From Gammaproteobacteria bacterium HGW-Gammaproteobacteria-15 (GTDB lineage: Bacteria > Pseudomonadota > Gammaproteobacteria > Enterobacterales > Alteromonadaceae), in NCBI GenBank assembly GCA_002840125.1, contig PGZF01000004.1, forward strand, positions 479,346-543,345: a DNA stretch of 64,000 nt, given 5' to 3'. Position 1 is the stretch's first letter; the number at the start of each line of letters is the position of its first letter. Below are positions 27,681-36,237 of this stretch, piece after piece. Made by a program: the position numbers and the translations under genes. Below the pieces are notes generated by a model. That model had not been told where the DNA came from. It saw only the letters and a list, made by a program, of their open reading frames with translations, and did not search any database.

Positions 27681-29393
27681 CTATTCTGCGTCGATATAGC
27701 GCGCTTTTTTACTGGCTTTTAGCATGGTCATATCTACCAGTACCAGGCCGTCAACACAGTTGGCAAAACCAGGGTCTGTGCCAAAAGCGAGAAACTTTAC
27801 ACCGCCCGGTTCGCACAGTTCGCTGTACTGTTTATACAATGTGGGTACGCTAACGCCCATATTGGCCAGTAAATGTTTTAGCTGGGTAAAATCCTCGAGG
27901 TAGTTGTCGCCGCTAAAGTGCTGCTGTAATTCAGATAAAATAGCCTGCGGCAGCTGATAGGGTTGTTTTGACACAGCTGCGCAGGCTGTATCGCTAAAGT
28001 ACAGGCTGTAAAAGTACACCATAAGATCGCGTGCTGCCTGCGGGTAGCTGTTCGACAGGCTGACACCGCCAAACAGATAGCGAATATCCGGGTTACGTTT
28101 TAAGTAAGCGCCAATGCCGTACCATAAATATTCCAGGCTGCGTTTACCCCAATAACGCGGTTGTACAAAGCTGCGGCCCAGTTCTAGCCCGGCATCAAGA
28201 TACGGCTGCATATTGGCATCAAACTGAAATAACGATGCAGTGTATAGGCCATTTTCGCCGTATTCAGCCAGCACTTTGCGGGTGTTGGCAAAGCGGTAGG
28301 CGCCGACAATTTCCAGATCGTCTTTATCCCACAGGATCAGCTGCTCGTAGTGGCTGTCAAAGCGGTCGATATCGCGCCGTAAACCACTGCCTTCGCCTAC
28401 TGCCCGAAAGGCAAATTCGCGCAGCCGGCCAATTTCGCGCAATATTGGCGAGCTTTGCTGGTGGCAGTACAGGAAAATTTGCTTGCCATCACCGGTTTGG
28501 CCGAGTAATTCGCAGGCTTCAACAGCTTTTTTCAACGTAATACGGTCTTCCGGATGAGCAATGGCGCTTTGGGTAATAAATAGCGGGGCTTTATCTTTAG
28601 CCAGCCGGTACAGGTGTTTTTTAAACAGCTTTACTTTGGCCTGAGTTTCCAGCGCCATATTGGCAAAGGCTTCGTAAGGGATCTGCTCACCAATGCGCAT
28701 TTCCAGCTTTTTCCGCTGCTGCTTAAACATTTCTTTTACCAGCAGCATGGTCGCCAGTGGCTTGTACAGCATAGAAGCACCATAAAACAGTGCAGAATTA
28801 CGGCCATCAATAAAGATAGGTAATATTGGCGCTTTGGCATTGCTGGCAAAACGTAAAAAGCCGCTGTGCCATTTGCCATCACGGATGCCCTCCGGGCGCA
28901 GGCGCGATACCTCGCCCGACGGAAACAGGATCAACGCACCTTCAGCGGCTAAATGTCGCTGAATATTATCCAGTGCCCGCCGCTCTGTGCCGCCGCTCAT
29001 ATTATTTACCGGCAGTAATAAGTTATGCAGCGGCTCCAATGCCATCAGTAGCTGGTTGGCTACTACTTTAACATCGGGGCGGACATCGCTTACCAACTTT
29101 AACAGCGCCAGGCCATCCAGCGAGCCAATAGGGTGGTTTGCAATAATAACAATGCGGCCGGAGGTGGGGATACGCTCGATTTCGTTGTCGCGCACCGAAT
29201 AGCGAAAGTTAAAGTAGTCCAGTACCTGTTCAACAAACTCCAGCCCTTGTAAATGCGGATAACGGCTGGCAAAGGCAATAAAGTCCTGCTCATGCAGCAA
29301 ACGGCGCAAGGCGCCTTTTACCGGTTTATACAGCCATGGCTTGTTTGACAGCTGAGGCAGGTTTTGTGCAAGCACTTGTTCGACACTGATCAT
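27681..29393 (-). CDS. Two-domain acyltransferase, OlsF-like (probable ornithine lipid synthase)
   Basis: The start is the ATG at 29393, which has a GGAG site 7 bp upstream; an in-frame GTG at 29411 overlaps that site. The N-terminal half of this 570-residue protein is a PlsC-type O-acyltransferase with the NHPIGSLD motif (H-x4-D, about residues 85-92) and LFPSGEVSR (about 154-162). The C-terminal half is an OlsB/hemolysin-type GNAT-fold acyltransferase with REFAFRAVGEGSGLRRDIDRFD, ELGRSFVQPRYWG and LFGGVSLSNSYP. OlsF of Serratia has this two-domain plan and makes ornithine lipids alone by N- then O-acylating ornithine. The functional call is by architecture. The LpxH-like phosphoesterase lies 92 bp upstream on the same strand. 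Confidence 0.65.
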   Translation of the reverse strand: MISVEQVLAQNLPQLSNKPWLYKPVKGALRRLLHEQDFIAFASRYPHLQGLEFVEQVLDYFNFRYSVRDNEIERIPTSGRIVIIANHPIGSLDGLALLKLVSDVRPDVKVVANQLLMALEPLHNLLLPVNNMSGGTERRALDNIQRHLAAEGALILFPSGEVSRLRPEGIRDGKWHSGFLRFASNAKAPILPIFIDGRNSALFYGASMLYKPLATMLLVKEMFKQQRKKLEMRIGEQIPYEAFANMALETQAKVKLFKKHLYRLAKDKAPLFITQSAIAHPEDRITLKKAVEACELLGQTGDGKQIFLYCHQQSSPILREIGRLREFAFRAVGEGSGLRRDIDRFDSHYEQLILWDKDDLEIVGAYRFANTRKVLAEYGENGLYTASLFQFDANMQPYLDAGLELGRSFVQPRYWGKRSLEYLWYGIGAYLKRNPDIRYLFGGVSLSNSYPQAARDLMVYFYSLYFSDTACAAVSKQPYQLPQAILSELQQHFSGDNYLEDFTQLKHLLANMGVSVPTLYKQYSELCEPGGVKFLAFGTDPGFANCVDGLVLVDMTMLKASKKARYIDAE

Positions 29394-29485
29394 GGTTCGC
29401 TCCGATAGCACTGCAGTAGGCTGCGCTCAGGCTAAAGCGGTTGTATGACAATTCAGTGTCGGATTTATGGCAGTTTGCTGAAATT

Positions 29486-30271
29486 TCAGGCGGCTTTCTT
29501 ACTGCTGGCAGCAAGTGGCAAGGCGGCAATTTTTTCTGCCTGCTCAGTCCAGTGATACAACGCCAGGCTGCCATCGGGCTGTTCAATCAGGGCTGTGCAG
29601 CTGTCAATCCAGTCGCCATCGTTGCAGTAAATAATACCTTGTTCCAGGCAGATTTCGGCATGATGGATATGGCCGCATACTATGCCATCAAAGCCACCGC
29701 GTTTGGCTTTGGCAATAGCAGCAGTACGATAACGGGCTATGGCTTTTTGTGCGCCCGGTACCTTACTTTTAATATAGGCTGCCAGGCTAAAGTAGCCGCC
29801 CCCGGTTAACCGGCGCATACGGTTGTACCAGCGATTTAAAAACAGTAAAAAGTCATACAGGTTGTCACCGAGCCAGGCATGCAAGCGGCCAAAGTTAACC
29901 TCTTTATCAAACTCATCACCGTGCAGCAGTAACAATTTTTTGCCCTGTGCTGTGGTATGGCTGGCGCGCAGGGCAATGCGGATATTACCAAAGCTTTTAC
30001 CGGCATATAACCGCATGGCTTCGTCGTGGTTGCCGGGGATATAGACTACCTCTACACCTTGTTCGGCTTTATCCAGCAAGCAGCGCAGCACTTTGTTCTG
30101 GCTTGGGGTCCAGTGCACCTGTTTACGCATGGCCCATAAATCGACAATATCACCAAGCAGATAAATGGTTTGAGCCTGAGTATGTTCAAGGAAGCTCAGC
30201 AGATAATCTGCCTGGCAATCTTTGCAACCCAGATGAACGTCAGATAAAAAGATAGTGCGGCAGTTCAGCAT
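29486..30271 (-). CDS. LpxH-like metallophosphoesterase (UDP-2,3-diacylglucosamine pyrophosphatase family)
   Basis: The 261-residue protein is a calcineurin-type phosphoesterase with every metal-binding motif present: FLSDVHLG (about 8-15), LLGDIVDLW (about 38-46), PGNHDEAM (about 80-87), LLHGDEFD (about 114-121) and CGHIHHAE (about 199-206). The closest annotated relatives are the LpxH/YbbF-type hydrolases, which cleave UDP-2,3-diacylglucosamine in lipid A synthesis. This branch is longer than E. coli LpxH near the middle (WYNRMRRLTGGGYFSLAAYIKSK), and many genomes carry it beside a true lpxH, so lipid A function is not certain. It probably shares a transcript with the OlsF-like gene. Confidence 0.78.
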   Translation of the reverse strand: MLNCRTIFLSDVHLGCKDCQADYLLSFLEHTQAQTIYLLGDIVDLWAMRKQVHWTPSQNKVLRCLLDKAEQGVEVVYIPGNHDEAMRLYAGKSFGNIRIALRASHTTAQGKKLLLLHGDEFDKEVNFGRLHAWLGDNLYDFLLFLNRWYNRMRRLTGGGYFSLAAYIKSKVPGAQKAIARYRTAAIAKAKRGGFDGIVCGHIHHAEICLEQGIIYCNDGDWIDSCTALIEQPDGSLALYHWTEQAEKIAALPLAASSKKAA

Positions 30272-30376
30272 CAGTCTGTACCATGTTATCTTCAGGCGCT
30301 GCCAGCATCAGCGCGGGCTGTGTCAGTGATATGACCAATTTATGAAGCTTTGGTGATTTGATATGGTATTAACAGC

Positions 30377-30405
30377 GCGGATGAAAGCAGTTTGCTTTCA
30401 TCCGC
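30377..30405 (-). terminator. Perfect 12-bp hairpin at the end of the NRPS/export operon
   Basis: GCGGATGAAAGC (30377-30388) and GCTTTCATCCGC (30394-30405) form a perfect 12-bp stem with a 5-base loop, starting 8 bp after the permease stop. There is no long T run on the minus strand, so termination is probable but not certain. Confidence 0.65.
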
Positions 30406-30412
30406 TGCCGGA

Positions 30413-32845
30413 TTAGTTGCTACGCAGAGAGTGAATTGCAGGTTTGCTGGCAACGCCCCAAACTGCCAGAATGGCAGTTGCGATGGCGATAGTACAGATC
30501 AGCCCAACAGGAATAATAAACGATGACAGTTCAACTGATACAGTGAACCAGGGTTTGTTCTTCACGTAAGTTAATAGCGCTAGTAATAGGGCGGTGCTGC
30601 AGGTTAACCCTATTAAAACGGGTACCATAGTATCCTTGCAAACCAATGCCATGATCCGTTTTGGTGTGGCGCCAATGGCCAGACGAATACCCAACTCAAA
30701 TTTACGTAAGGTCATGCTGTAACTTAATACACCATATACTCCTACTGCTGCTAAAAACAGGGATAATAAACCCAGTATCGCCGTCACCCAGGCAGATATT
30801 TTATCCATAGATATTTTCAGCTGATGAACATCATTCATCGAATACATATCGTACAGATAAATTTGTGAGCTGACCTGAGCTGCCAACTGATTTAACTGTG
30901 CTGCAGACAACTGCTGGTTAGGTTTATACGACACCATATAGGTTGCGCCACGTAGCATAGGTACATAGATGCGTGGCATATTAAGCTGGTTTGGGATAGT
31001 TAAATCTTTTACGATACCTACCACGTGGTAAGGCACGGACTGATTGTTAAAATAAAACGGTTTGCCAAGGGCAGAGCTGTCTGGCGACAACATTTTTGCC
31101 ATCGTTTCATTAATCACCGCTACTTTGTCACGTGCAGTAACTTCTTCGGCTGTAACATCCCGACCTGCAATAAAAGGTAGTCCCACTAATGGCATATAGT
31201 TTTCATCTATAGTTCCGATGCCGGGACCTATAGATATGCCACCACCAAGCTCTGATGTAACTGCGGTGGTCCATTCAATATTTACTGTTCTGGCCATTGG
31301 AGCATTACTCGCAAGACTGACTTTTTCTATCGCATTGTGTTGCTCCAGTTGCCTTGCTATTGCCTCAATGTAGTTTCGCCGTTCTTCTGCCGGTGCCATC
31401 ACCAGCTCACCAAGGTCAAAATCCAGAAACGTTTTCGATTCAGTAGTAAAGCCCAAGGGTGCTTGTATTGCTTTGATAGCAGAGCTGAATACTTGAAGGT
31501 TACAGCTGATTAATACACCACACAGAGTAACCTGGCTAATAATCAGGAGATTACGGATGCGAGAGGATATTTGTAAACCTGCACCTTTACCGCTGGCCTG
31601 TAATGTTTTATTAAGTTCTCGATAGTTGAGCTGGCTGGTAGTGATCAGAGAGAAAATAGCTGCCAGTACTATACCTATGGTCCAAGAGAATAAGACAGTA
31701 GGCAAATTCAGCGATAACTCTGCTACTCTGGGGAGCTGTGTTTGCGCTACGGATATCAGCAGGGTATTACCAAGATGAGCGATCACAATCGCCAGTGTGC
31801 TGGCAGCTAACATCAGCATCAGAATTTCGGCAAAAATTACGCCGAAGATATGCTGACGTTTTGCTCCCAGAGCAATCTGGATCACGATTTTACGGTGGTT
31901 ATTTGCTGCGCGAGCCAAAATAAGGTTGATGATATTGACTGCTGCTATTAATACCAGCACCAATACTCCTGCGAACATCAGTAAGACTCTGGAGCGAGAG
32001 TCGCCCATAATAACGTTTTCAAAGCTACGCAAACTAACAGTGATTCTCCGGCTATCAAAATAAGGTACACCGGTTACTTCTTCACGGAATCTTTTATTAA
32101 TCAGTGTAGAAAGGTTATGTTCTGTTTGGCTGACAGACTGACCTTCGTTCAGTTTAGTCACCAGATAAATCTCAATAAAAAACATACCCCAGGCAGTATC
32201 GTCTCCAGGTGGAAGTGGGTTAAAGTCCCATGGCAACCATACCTGAGTATTGCGGCCTGTTTCATGTAGTTGTGGCTCGACAAAGTTTTTTGCCGTAACG
32301 CCAACAATATTGAAACTGGTGCCGTTGAACATCATTTTTTCGGACAGGATATCTGGCTTGCCTTTGTATAAATCCTGCCATAGCTGATAACTTATTACGG
32401 CAACTGGCACCTTGGAGTGCAAACCCTCTTCTGCTGAGAATCCGCGCCCCAGCACATACTGCGTGCCTAACATTGAGAAATAGTCAGGCGTGATAAAATT
32501 AGCTTTTAATTTCGGTTTGGCGTCATCATTTGTCAGTACTGCTTCACTATATTTGATAAAAGCACGCTGTTCGAACTGATCAGTCTGTTGATATAACTCC
32601 ATTAGACCAGGGTAGTTCTGGGCATTATTGAATCTGAGGCGGCCATCGTCGTGGTGTGTCCAGTTGGTGACATAAAGCTGTTGTTGATCCGGATAGGGAA
32701 GTGGTTTATACAGCAGTAAATAGTTTAGGTTAAACATGCAAACCAGAGCGCCCAGCGTCAGACCAAAAGTCAGTACTATCGTCGACACATAACCGGGCAC
32801 ATGTTTTAAACTATTGGCAGCCGTTCTGATAAAGTAGCTGAACAT
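30413..32845 (-). CDS. MacB/FtsX-type ABC transporter permease
   Basis: The 810-residue membrane protein carries two FtsX-type units. Each has a leading membrane segment, a large periplasmic MacB_PCD-like domain and three more membrane segments. The first unit begins TIVLTFGLTLGALVCMFNLN with YKPLPYPDQQQLY, and its core ends near AARANNHRKIVIQIALGAKRQ (about 310-330). The second ends near LGIRLAIGATPKRIMALV (about 700-717). This double-unit plan is common for permeases that work with a separate ATPase. It starts 1 bp after the ATPase gene and is last in the NRPS operon, so export of the peptide is the likely job. Moving substrate to an outer-membrane channel would need a TolC-like protein that is not in the window. 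Confidence 0.87.
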   Translation of the reverse strand: MFSYFIRTAANSLKHVPGYVSTIVLTFGLTLGALVCMFNLNYLLLYKPLPYPDQQQLYVTNWTHHDDGRLRFNNAQNYPGLMELYQQTDQFEQRAFIKYSEAVLTNDDAKPKLKANFITPDYFSMLGTQYVLGRGFSAEEGLHSKVPVAVISYQLWQDLYKGKPDILSEKMMFNGTSFNIVGVTAKNFVEPQLHETGRNTQVWLPWDFNPLPPGDDTAWGMFFIEIYLVTKLNEGQSVSQTEHNLSTLINKRFREEVTGVPYFDSRRITVSLRSFENVIMGDSRSRVLLMFAGVLVLVLIAAVNIINLILARAANNHRKIVIQIALGAKRQHIFGVIFAEILMLMLAASTLAIVIAHLGNTLLISVAQTQLPRVAELSLNLPTVLFSWTIGIVLAAIFSLITTSQLNYRELNKTLQASGKGAGLQISSRIRNLLIISQVTLCGVLISCNLQVFSSAIKAIQAPLGFTTESKTFLDFDLGELVMAPAEERRNYIEAIARQLEQHNAIEKVSLASNAPMARTVNIEWTTAVTSELGGGISIGPGIGTIDENYMPLVGLPFIAGRDVTAEEVTARDKVAVINETMAKMLSPDSSALGKPFYFNNQSVPYHVVGIVKDLTIPNQLNMPRIYVPMLRGATYMVSYKPNQQLSAAQLNQLAAQVSSQIYLYDMYSMNDVHQLKISMDKISAWVTAILGLLSLFLAAVGVYGVLSYSMTLRKFELGIRLAIGATPKRIMALVCKDTMVPVLIGLTCSTALLLALLTYVKNKPWFTVSVELSSFIIPVGLICTIAIATAILAVWGVASKPAIHSLRSN

Positions 32846-32846
32846 A

Positions 32847-33554
32847 TTAACTAGCCTCCGCTAATATACCGGCCTTGTCGGTTATCTGGCCATCCAGCAG
32901 ATGTAGTTTACGGTTCGCCATCTCTGCGTAACGAGGGTCATGTGTCACCATACATAAAGTTGTTCCCTCTTTATTGAGTTGCATCAGCATAGCCATAACG
33001 GCATCACCATTTTTTGAATCAAGGTTCCCGGTAGGTTCGTCAACCAACAAAATGGCAGGGTTGGCGATCAGTGCTCTGGCGATTGCTACTCGCTGTTGCT
33101 GCCCACCAGATAACTGGTTAGGTTTATGTTTGGCGCGGTGCGCCATATCAACCTTTTCCAGACATTGCATCACCCGTTTCTCAATTTCGTCTTGCTTCGG
33201 CGCTTGCTGTGCATAGCGTAATGGCAAGGCAACGTTATCAAATACGCTTAGTTCATCTATCAGATTAAAAGACTGAAAGATAAAACCAATTTTGGCGTTG
33301 CGGATTTCTGCTGCCTCTGTGAGCGAAAGACGGCTGACGTCTTTATCTTCAATCAGATACTGACCATTGCTGGGCATATCAAGTAGCCCCAGAATAGACA
33401 GCAGAGTAGATTTACCACAACCAGACGGGCCACAAATGGAGACAAAATCGCCGCTGTAAATCTCCAGATCTATTCCTCTGAGAGCATGGGTGTCCATTTC
33501 ATCAGTGCTGAAAATCTTGGTAATTCCCGCCATTTTAATTTTTAATTCGCGCAT
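32847..33554 (-). CDS. ABC transporter ATP-binding protein (MacB/LolD type)
   Basis: The 235-residue ATPase has Walker A GPSGCGKST (about 41-49), the signature LSGGQQQRVAIARAL (about 143-157), Walker B ILLVDEPTGNLDS (about 163-175) and the H-loop MVTHDPRYA. The DEPTGNLDS sequence and the size place it with the MacB/LolD/FtsE group that powers FtsX-type permeases by mechanotransmission. It lies between the adaptor (17 bp) and the permease (1 bp), so the three genes form one export unit. It is probably translated by coupling within the long NRPS transcript. Confidence 0.92.
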   Translation of the reverse strand: MRELKIKMAGITKIFSTDEMDTHALRGIDLEIYSGDFVSICGPSGCGKSTLLSILGLLDMPSNGQYLIEDKDVSRLSLTEAAEIRNAKIGFIFQSFNLIDELSVFDNVALPLRYAQQAPKQDEIEKRVMQCLEKVDMAHRAKHKPNQLSGGQQQRVAIARALIANPAILLVDEPTGNLDSKNGDAVMAMLMQLNKEGTTLCMVTHDPRYAEMANRKLHLLDGQITDKAGILAEAS

Positions 33555-33571
33555 AACCGTTTCCTTTTCAT

Positions 33572-34825
33572 TTAGTTTGTAATACTTATGCGTTTGCTGT
33601 CAGTAAAGCCTGTCATATCCGACACAATAAAGGTGTCATTGACAGCCGCACCTTCAAGCAACTGGATATATTTTCCGGCGTCTTCGCCGTAGCGAACCTC
33701 CGAGTACTCCGCCAGTTGTCGTGTCTGATCCAGCTTGTACAGACTGTTGCTGGAGTTAACCCGCACATTTACCGGCCGGTCTATGTACAGGGTGTTTTTA
33801 AGCTCAGCAGTGTAAATAACCGCATCAACGCTCAGTTCAGGTCTTGCTGATGCAGGTAATTGTGCTGCGGTGAACTGGATTTCTATCGTTACCGTGCCTT
33901 CTTGTACTTCAGGGGTAATACGGCTGACTTTGCCAGGGAGCAGATCCCGGCGGGTCGTTACTTCGGCCAATTGACCTACACTGATTCTTTCTGCCTGAGC
34001 TTGAGGTACTCGGATTAGTGCAAGCAGGTCTTGTTCGCTACCTACCAATGCCAACTCTTGCCCTGCAGCAATACTTTGGCCTAACTCTACCGGGAGCCTT
34101 TGTAATATGCCGTTAATACCAGCTTTAACAGCCAAAGCATCAACGCGGTTTTTGACAGTGAGGTATAGTGCTTCGGCTTGGTTAATCTGCTCTTGCTGAA
34201 TATTCAGCCCTTCCTGATTAACCTGTTTTAACTGCGCTATGCGATTTTGCTGGATGCGCATGCTGTCATGCAATTGCTCTTGCTCCAGTACAGTAGTTTT
34301 ATAGGTAAGTTGAGATACCACCCCTTTATCAACCAGTTCTTGTTCTGCTTCTCGACGCAATTTAACCATGTTGAACTTCGCCACCATCTCTGCCAGATTA
34401 GACTCCTCCGCTAACAACTCACGCTGATTGTTCAGCTCCAATTTGCGCAAATTAGCTTTCTCCTGATTTAACTGCATCCTGGCACGCTCCGTTTCTTCGT
34501 GCAGTTCAGGATTATTCAGCTTCATTATGATGCTATCGGGCGTAACCTGCGCGCCAGGGCGAAGGATAATTTCTTCTACGGTGGCAGACGTGAGGGAGGT
34601 TAGCAGCTTCTGCTTGTGCGACCTGAGCACGCCATAGCCCTGCACTTGTACACGCAGATCGCCTTGTTTTACCGTACTTAGCACCAGCTGGTTGCGGTTG
34701 ACTTGTCGGTGAGACTCTTTTCCCATCAGCAGGATGGCGACAATAGTCACCACAACTATGCAAATCAGCAACATCGCTTTTTGTTTATAGTTGGCGTGGG
34801 CAGATTTTTGTTTTACCACGTCCAT
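33572..34825 (-). CDS. HlyD/MacA-type periplasmic adaptor protein
   Basis: The start is the ATG at 34825 (MDVVKQKSAHANYKQKAMLL), preceded by AGGAG; the frame stays open upstream into the MFS gene, but those residues are not credible. The 417-residue protein has an N-terminal membrane anchor (about 19-37), a lipoyl/barrel-sandwich half, a long coiled-coil hairpin (about 110-220, rich in Gln/Glu/Leu with QLNQEKANLRKLELNN), and the second barrel half with PVELGQSIAAGQELALVG followed by a beta-barrel domain. Such adaptors bridge an inner-membrane ABC pump and an outer-membrane TolC-type channel. Together with the next two genes it makes a MacAB-like set. Confidence 0.88.
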   Translation of the reverse strand: MDVVKQKSAHANYKQKAMLLICIVVVTIVAILLMGKESHRQVNRNQLVLSTVKQGDLRVQVQGYGVLRSHKQKLLTSLTSATVEEIILRPGAQVTPDSIIMKLNNPELHEETERARMQLNQEKANLRKLELNNQRELLAEESNLAEMVAKFNMVKLRREAEQELVDKGVVSQLTYKTTVLEQEQLHDSMRIQQNRIAQLKQVNQEGLNIQQEQINQAEALYLTVKNRVDALAVKAGINGILQRLPVELGQSIAAGQELALVGSEQDLLALIRVPQAQAERISVGQLAEVTTRRDLLPGKVSRITPEVQEGTVTIEIQFTAAQLPASARPELSVDAVIYTAELKNTLYIDRPVNVRVNSSNSLYKLDQTRQLAEYSEVRYGEDAGKYIQLLEGAAVNDTFIVSDMTGFTDSKRISITN

Positions 34826-34862
34826 ATACGGCTCCTGTAAGTTTGAAATTGAACAGACATAA

Positions 34863-36224
34863 TTAGCTGTTTGTTGCTGCAGCAGTGCCTGACTGCTCTT
34901 GACTACCAGCGTCTTCATGCTCTGGATCTGGCTCATCGCTGATATGGCGGATTTGTTTATTGCTGTAACCCCACAAAGCAAACAGCATTGGCAATATAGA
35001 TAAACAAATTAACATCAGGGCGATACCCCGGCCTGGTCCAGTGCCTATTATTGGTCCAATAGTGTTGGAAACAATATTGTTTCCACGCATTACTGGCTCA
35101 AACACAAAGTCTGCCAGCGGGCCGGCCAGGAAATCGCCAAGTGGAATGGTAAACTGAGCAAACATACGGCGCAGCGCAAACACCCGCCCCTGTACACCCG
35201 GAGGAATGCGACCTTGCCAGATTGCCTGACTGCAGCCATTAATCATCGGTAATAAGAATTTGAAGCAGAATAAGCCGAGCATGATTAGCCAGATTGACGG
35301 GTAAATACCCAGTAACAGCAAGCAAAAACCCATTAAAAAGCCGCTGCCCAAGATACCGTGGATCTTTTTGTCGGGGCCTCCGGTTGACGCCAGATAAAAT
35401 GAACCCAATAACATACCGATGCCACCGACCGACAACACCATACCAATCTCAGACTTATCAGCGAAGAAATGCAGCATCGGCAGCACTGAGATTGTGCCCA
35501 TACTAACAACGAAGTTGATCAGGCAGAAAAATACCAGTAAATAAACCAGATCTTTGTGTTGAAACAGATAAGCCCAGCCCAGTTTAAATTCCTGCCACAT
35601 ACTGGAGCCTTTCTTATCATTCTTAAAGGCTTTGGCTTTAGGAATTTTAACCAGAATTAACGTAACCATGGCGATGACATAAGTGCCAAGGTCAATCAGT
35701 AATATAGTGGTCAGGTCGGTAAAGGCCAGTAAGGCTCCTGCAGCTAATGGTGCGATAATCATGCTGCTGGAGTCAGCAAATTGCATCAGGCCGGAGACCC
35801 GGCCATAGTCTTTACGCTCTACCAGTGAGGTGATAGCAGCAATGTTAGCGGGAGCCTGAAACGCAGTAGCAACTGAACTGATAAGTACACAGACATAGAT
35901 ATGCCAGAATACTAAATTATCGTTCATGTACTGGATTGCTATATAAAGTGTTACCAGTGCCGAAATAGTGTCGGTAAGAATCAGGATCAATTTCCGGTCA
36001 TAGCGATCAATAATGGCACCTATCCAGGGCGCCAGTAGCACCGCTGGTAAGCCCGCAATCACCGCTATCATGGTAAACGAGGTAACAGAATCGGTTTGCC
36101 CCAGGATCCACAGCCCCAGTGCGAAGCTGGTCAAGCCTGAACCGAGGATAGAAAACAGCTGACCAGTCCACATCAACTGGTATTTTTTCATGCCATCGCT
36201 GGCGCCCTTAAATTGCAGTAACAT
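34863..36224 (-). CDS. MFS transporter, probable peptide or siderophore exporter (DHA3/EntS-like)
   Basis: The 453-residue protein has twelve predicted hydrophobic segments and the first-loop MFS signature (GAIIDRYDRK, about 65-74). The overall pattern (FALGLWILGQTDSVTSF near the N-terminus, QAPANIAAITSLV in the first half) is that of drug:H+ antiporter family 3, which includes the enterobactin exporter EntS and macrolide pumps. An AAGAGG site supports the ATG at 36224; an ATG 11 codons later (MKKYQLMW) is an alternative. The gene starts 13 bp after the last NRPS, so export of the NRPS product or self-protection is likely. It is the first of four exporter genes. Confidence 0.88.
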   Translation of the reverse strand: MLLQFKGASDGMKKYQLMWTGQLFSILGSGLTSFALGLWILGQTDSVTSFTMIAVIAGLPAVLLAPWIGAIIDRYDRKLILILTDTISALVTLYIAIQYMNDNLVFWHIYVCVLISSVATAFQAPANIAAITSLVERKDYGRVSGLMQFADSSSMIIAPLAAGALLAFTDLTTILLIDLGTYVIAMVTLILVKIPKAKAFKNDKKGSSMWQEFKLGWAYLFQHKDLVYLLVFFCLINFVVSMGTISVLPMLHFFADKSEIGMVLSVGGIGMLLGSFYLASTGGPDKKIHGILGSGFLMGFCLLLLGIYPSIWLIMLGLFCFKFLLPMINGCSQAIWQGRIPPGVQGRVFALRRMFAQFTIPLGDFLAGPLADFVFEPVMRGNNIVSNTIGPIIGTGPGRGIALMLICLSILPMLFALWGYSNKQIRHISDEPDPEHEDAGSQEQSGTAAATNS

Positions 36225-36237
36225 TGAAATTATCCTC

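Noticed and set aside
34826..34981. Longer adaptor start reaching into the MFS gene
   Set aside because: The extra 52 residues overlap the MFS coding end and come before an AGGAG-preceded ATG at 34825 that begins a normal HlyD-type N-terminus.
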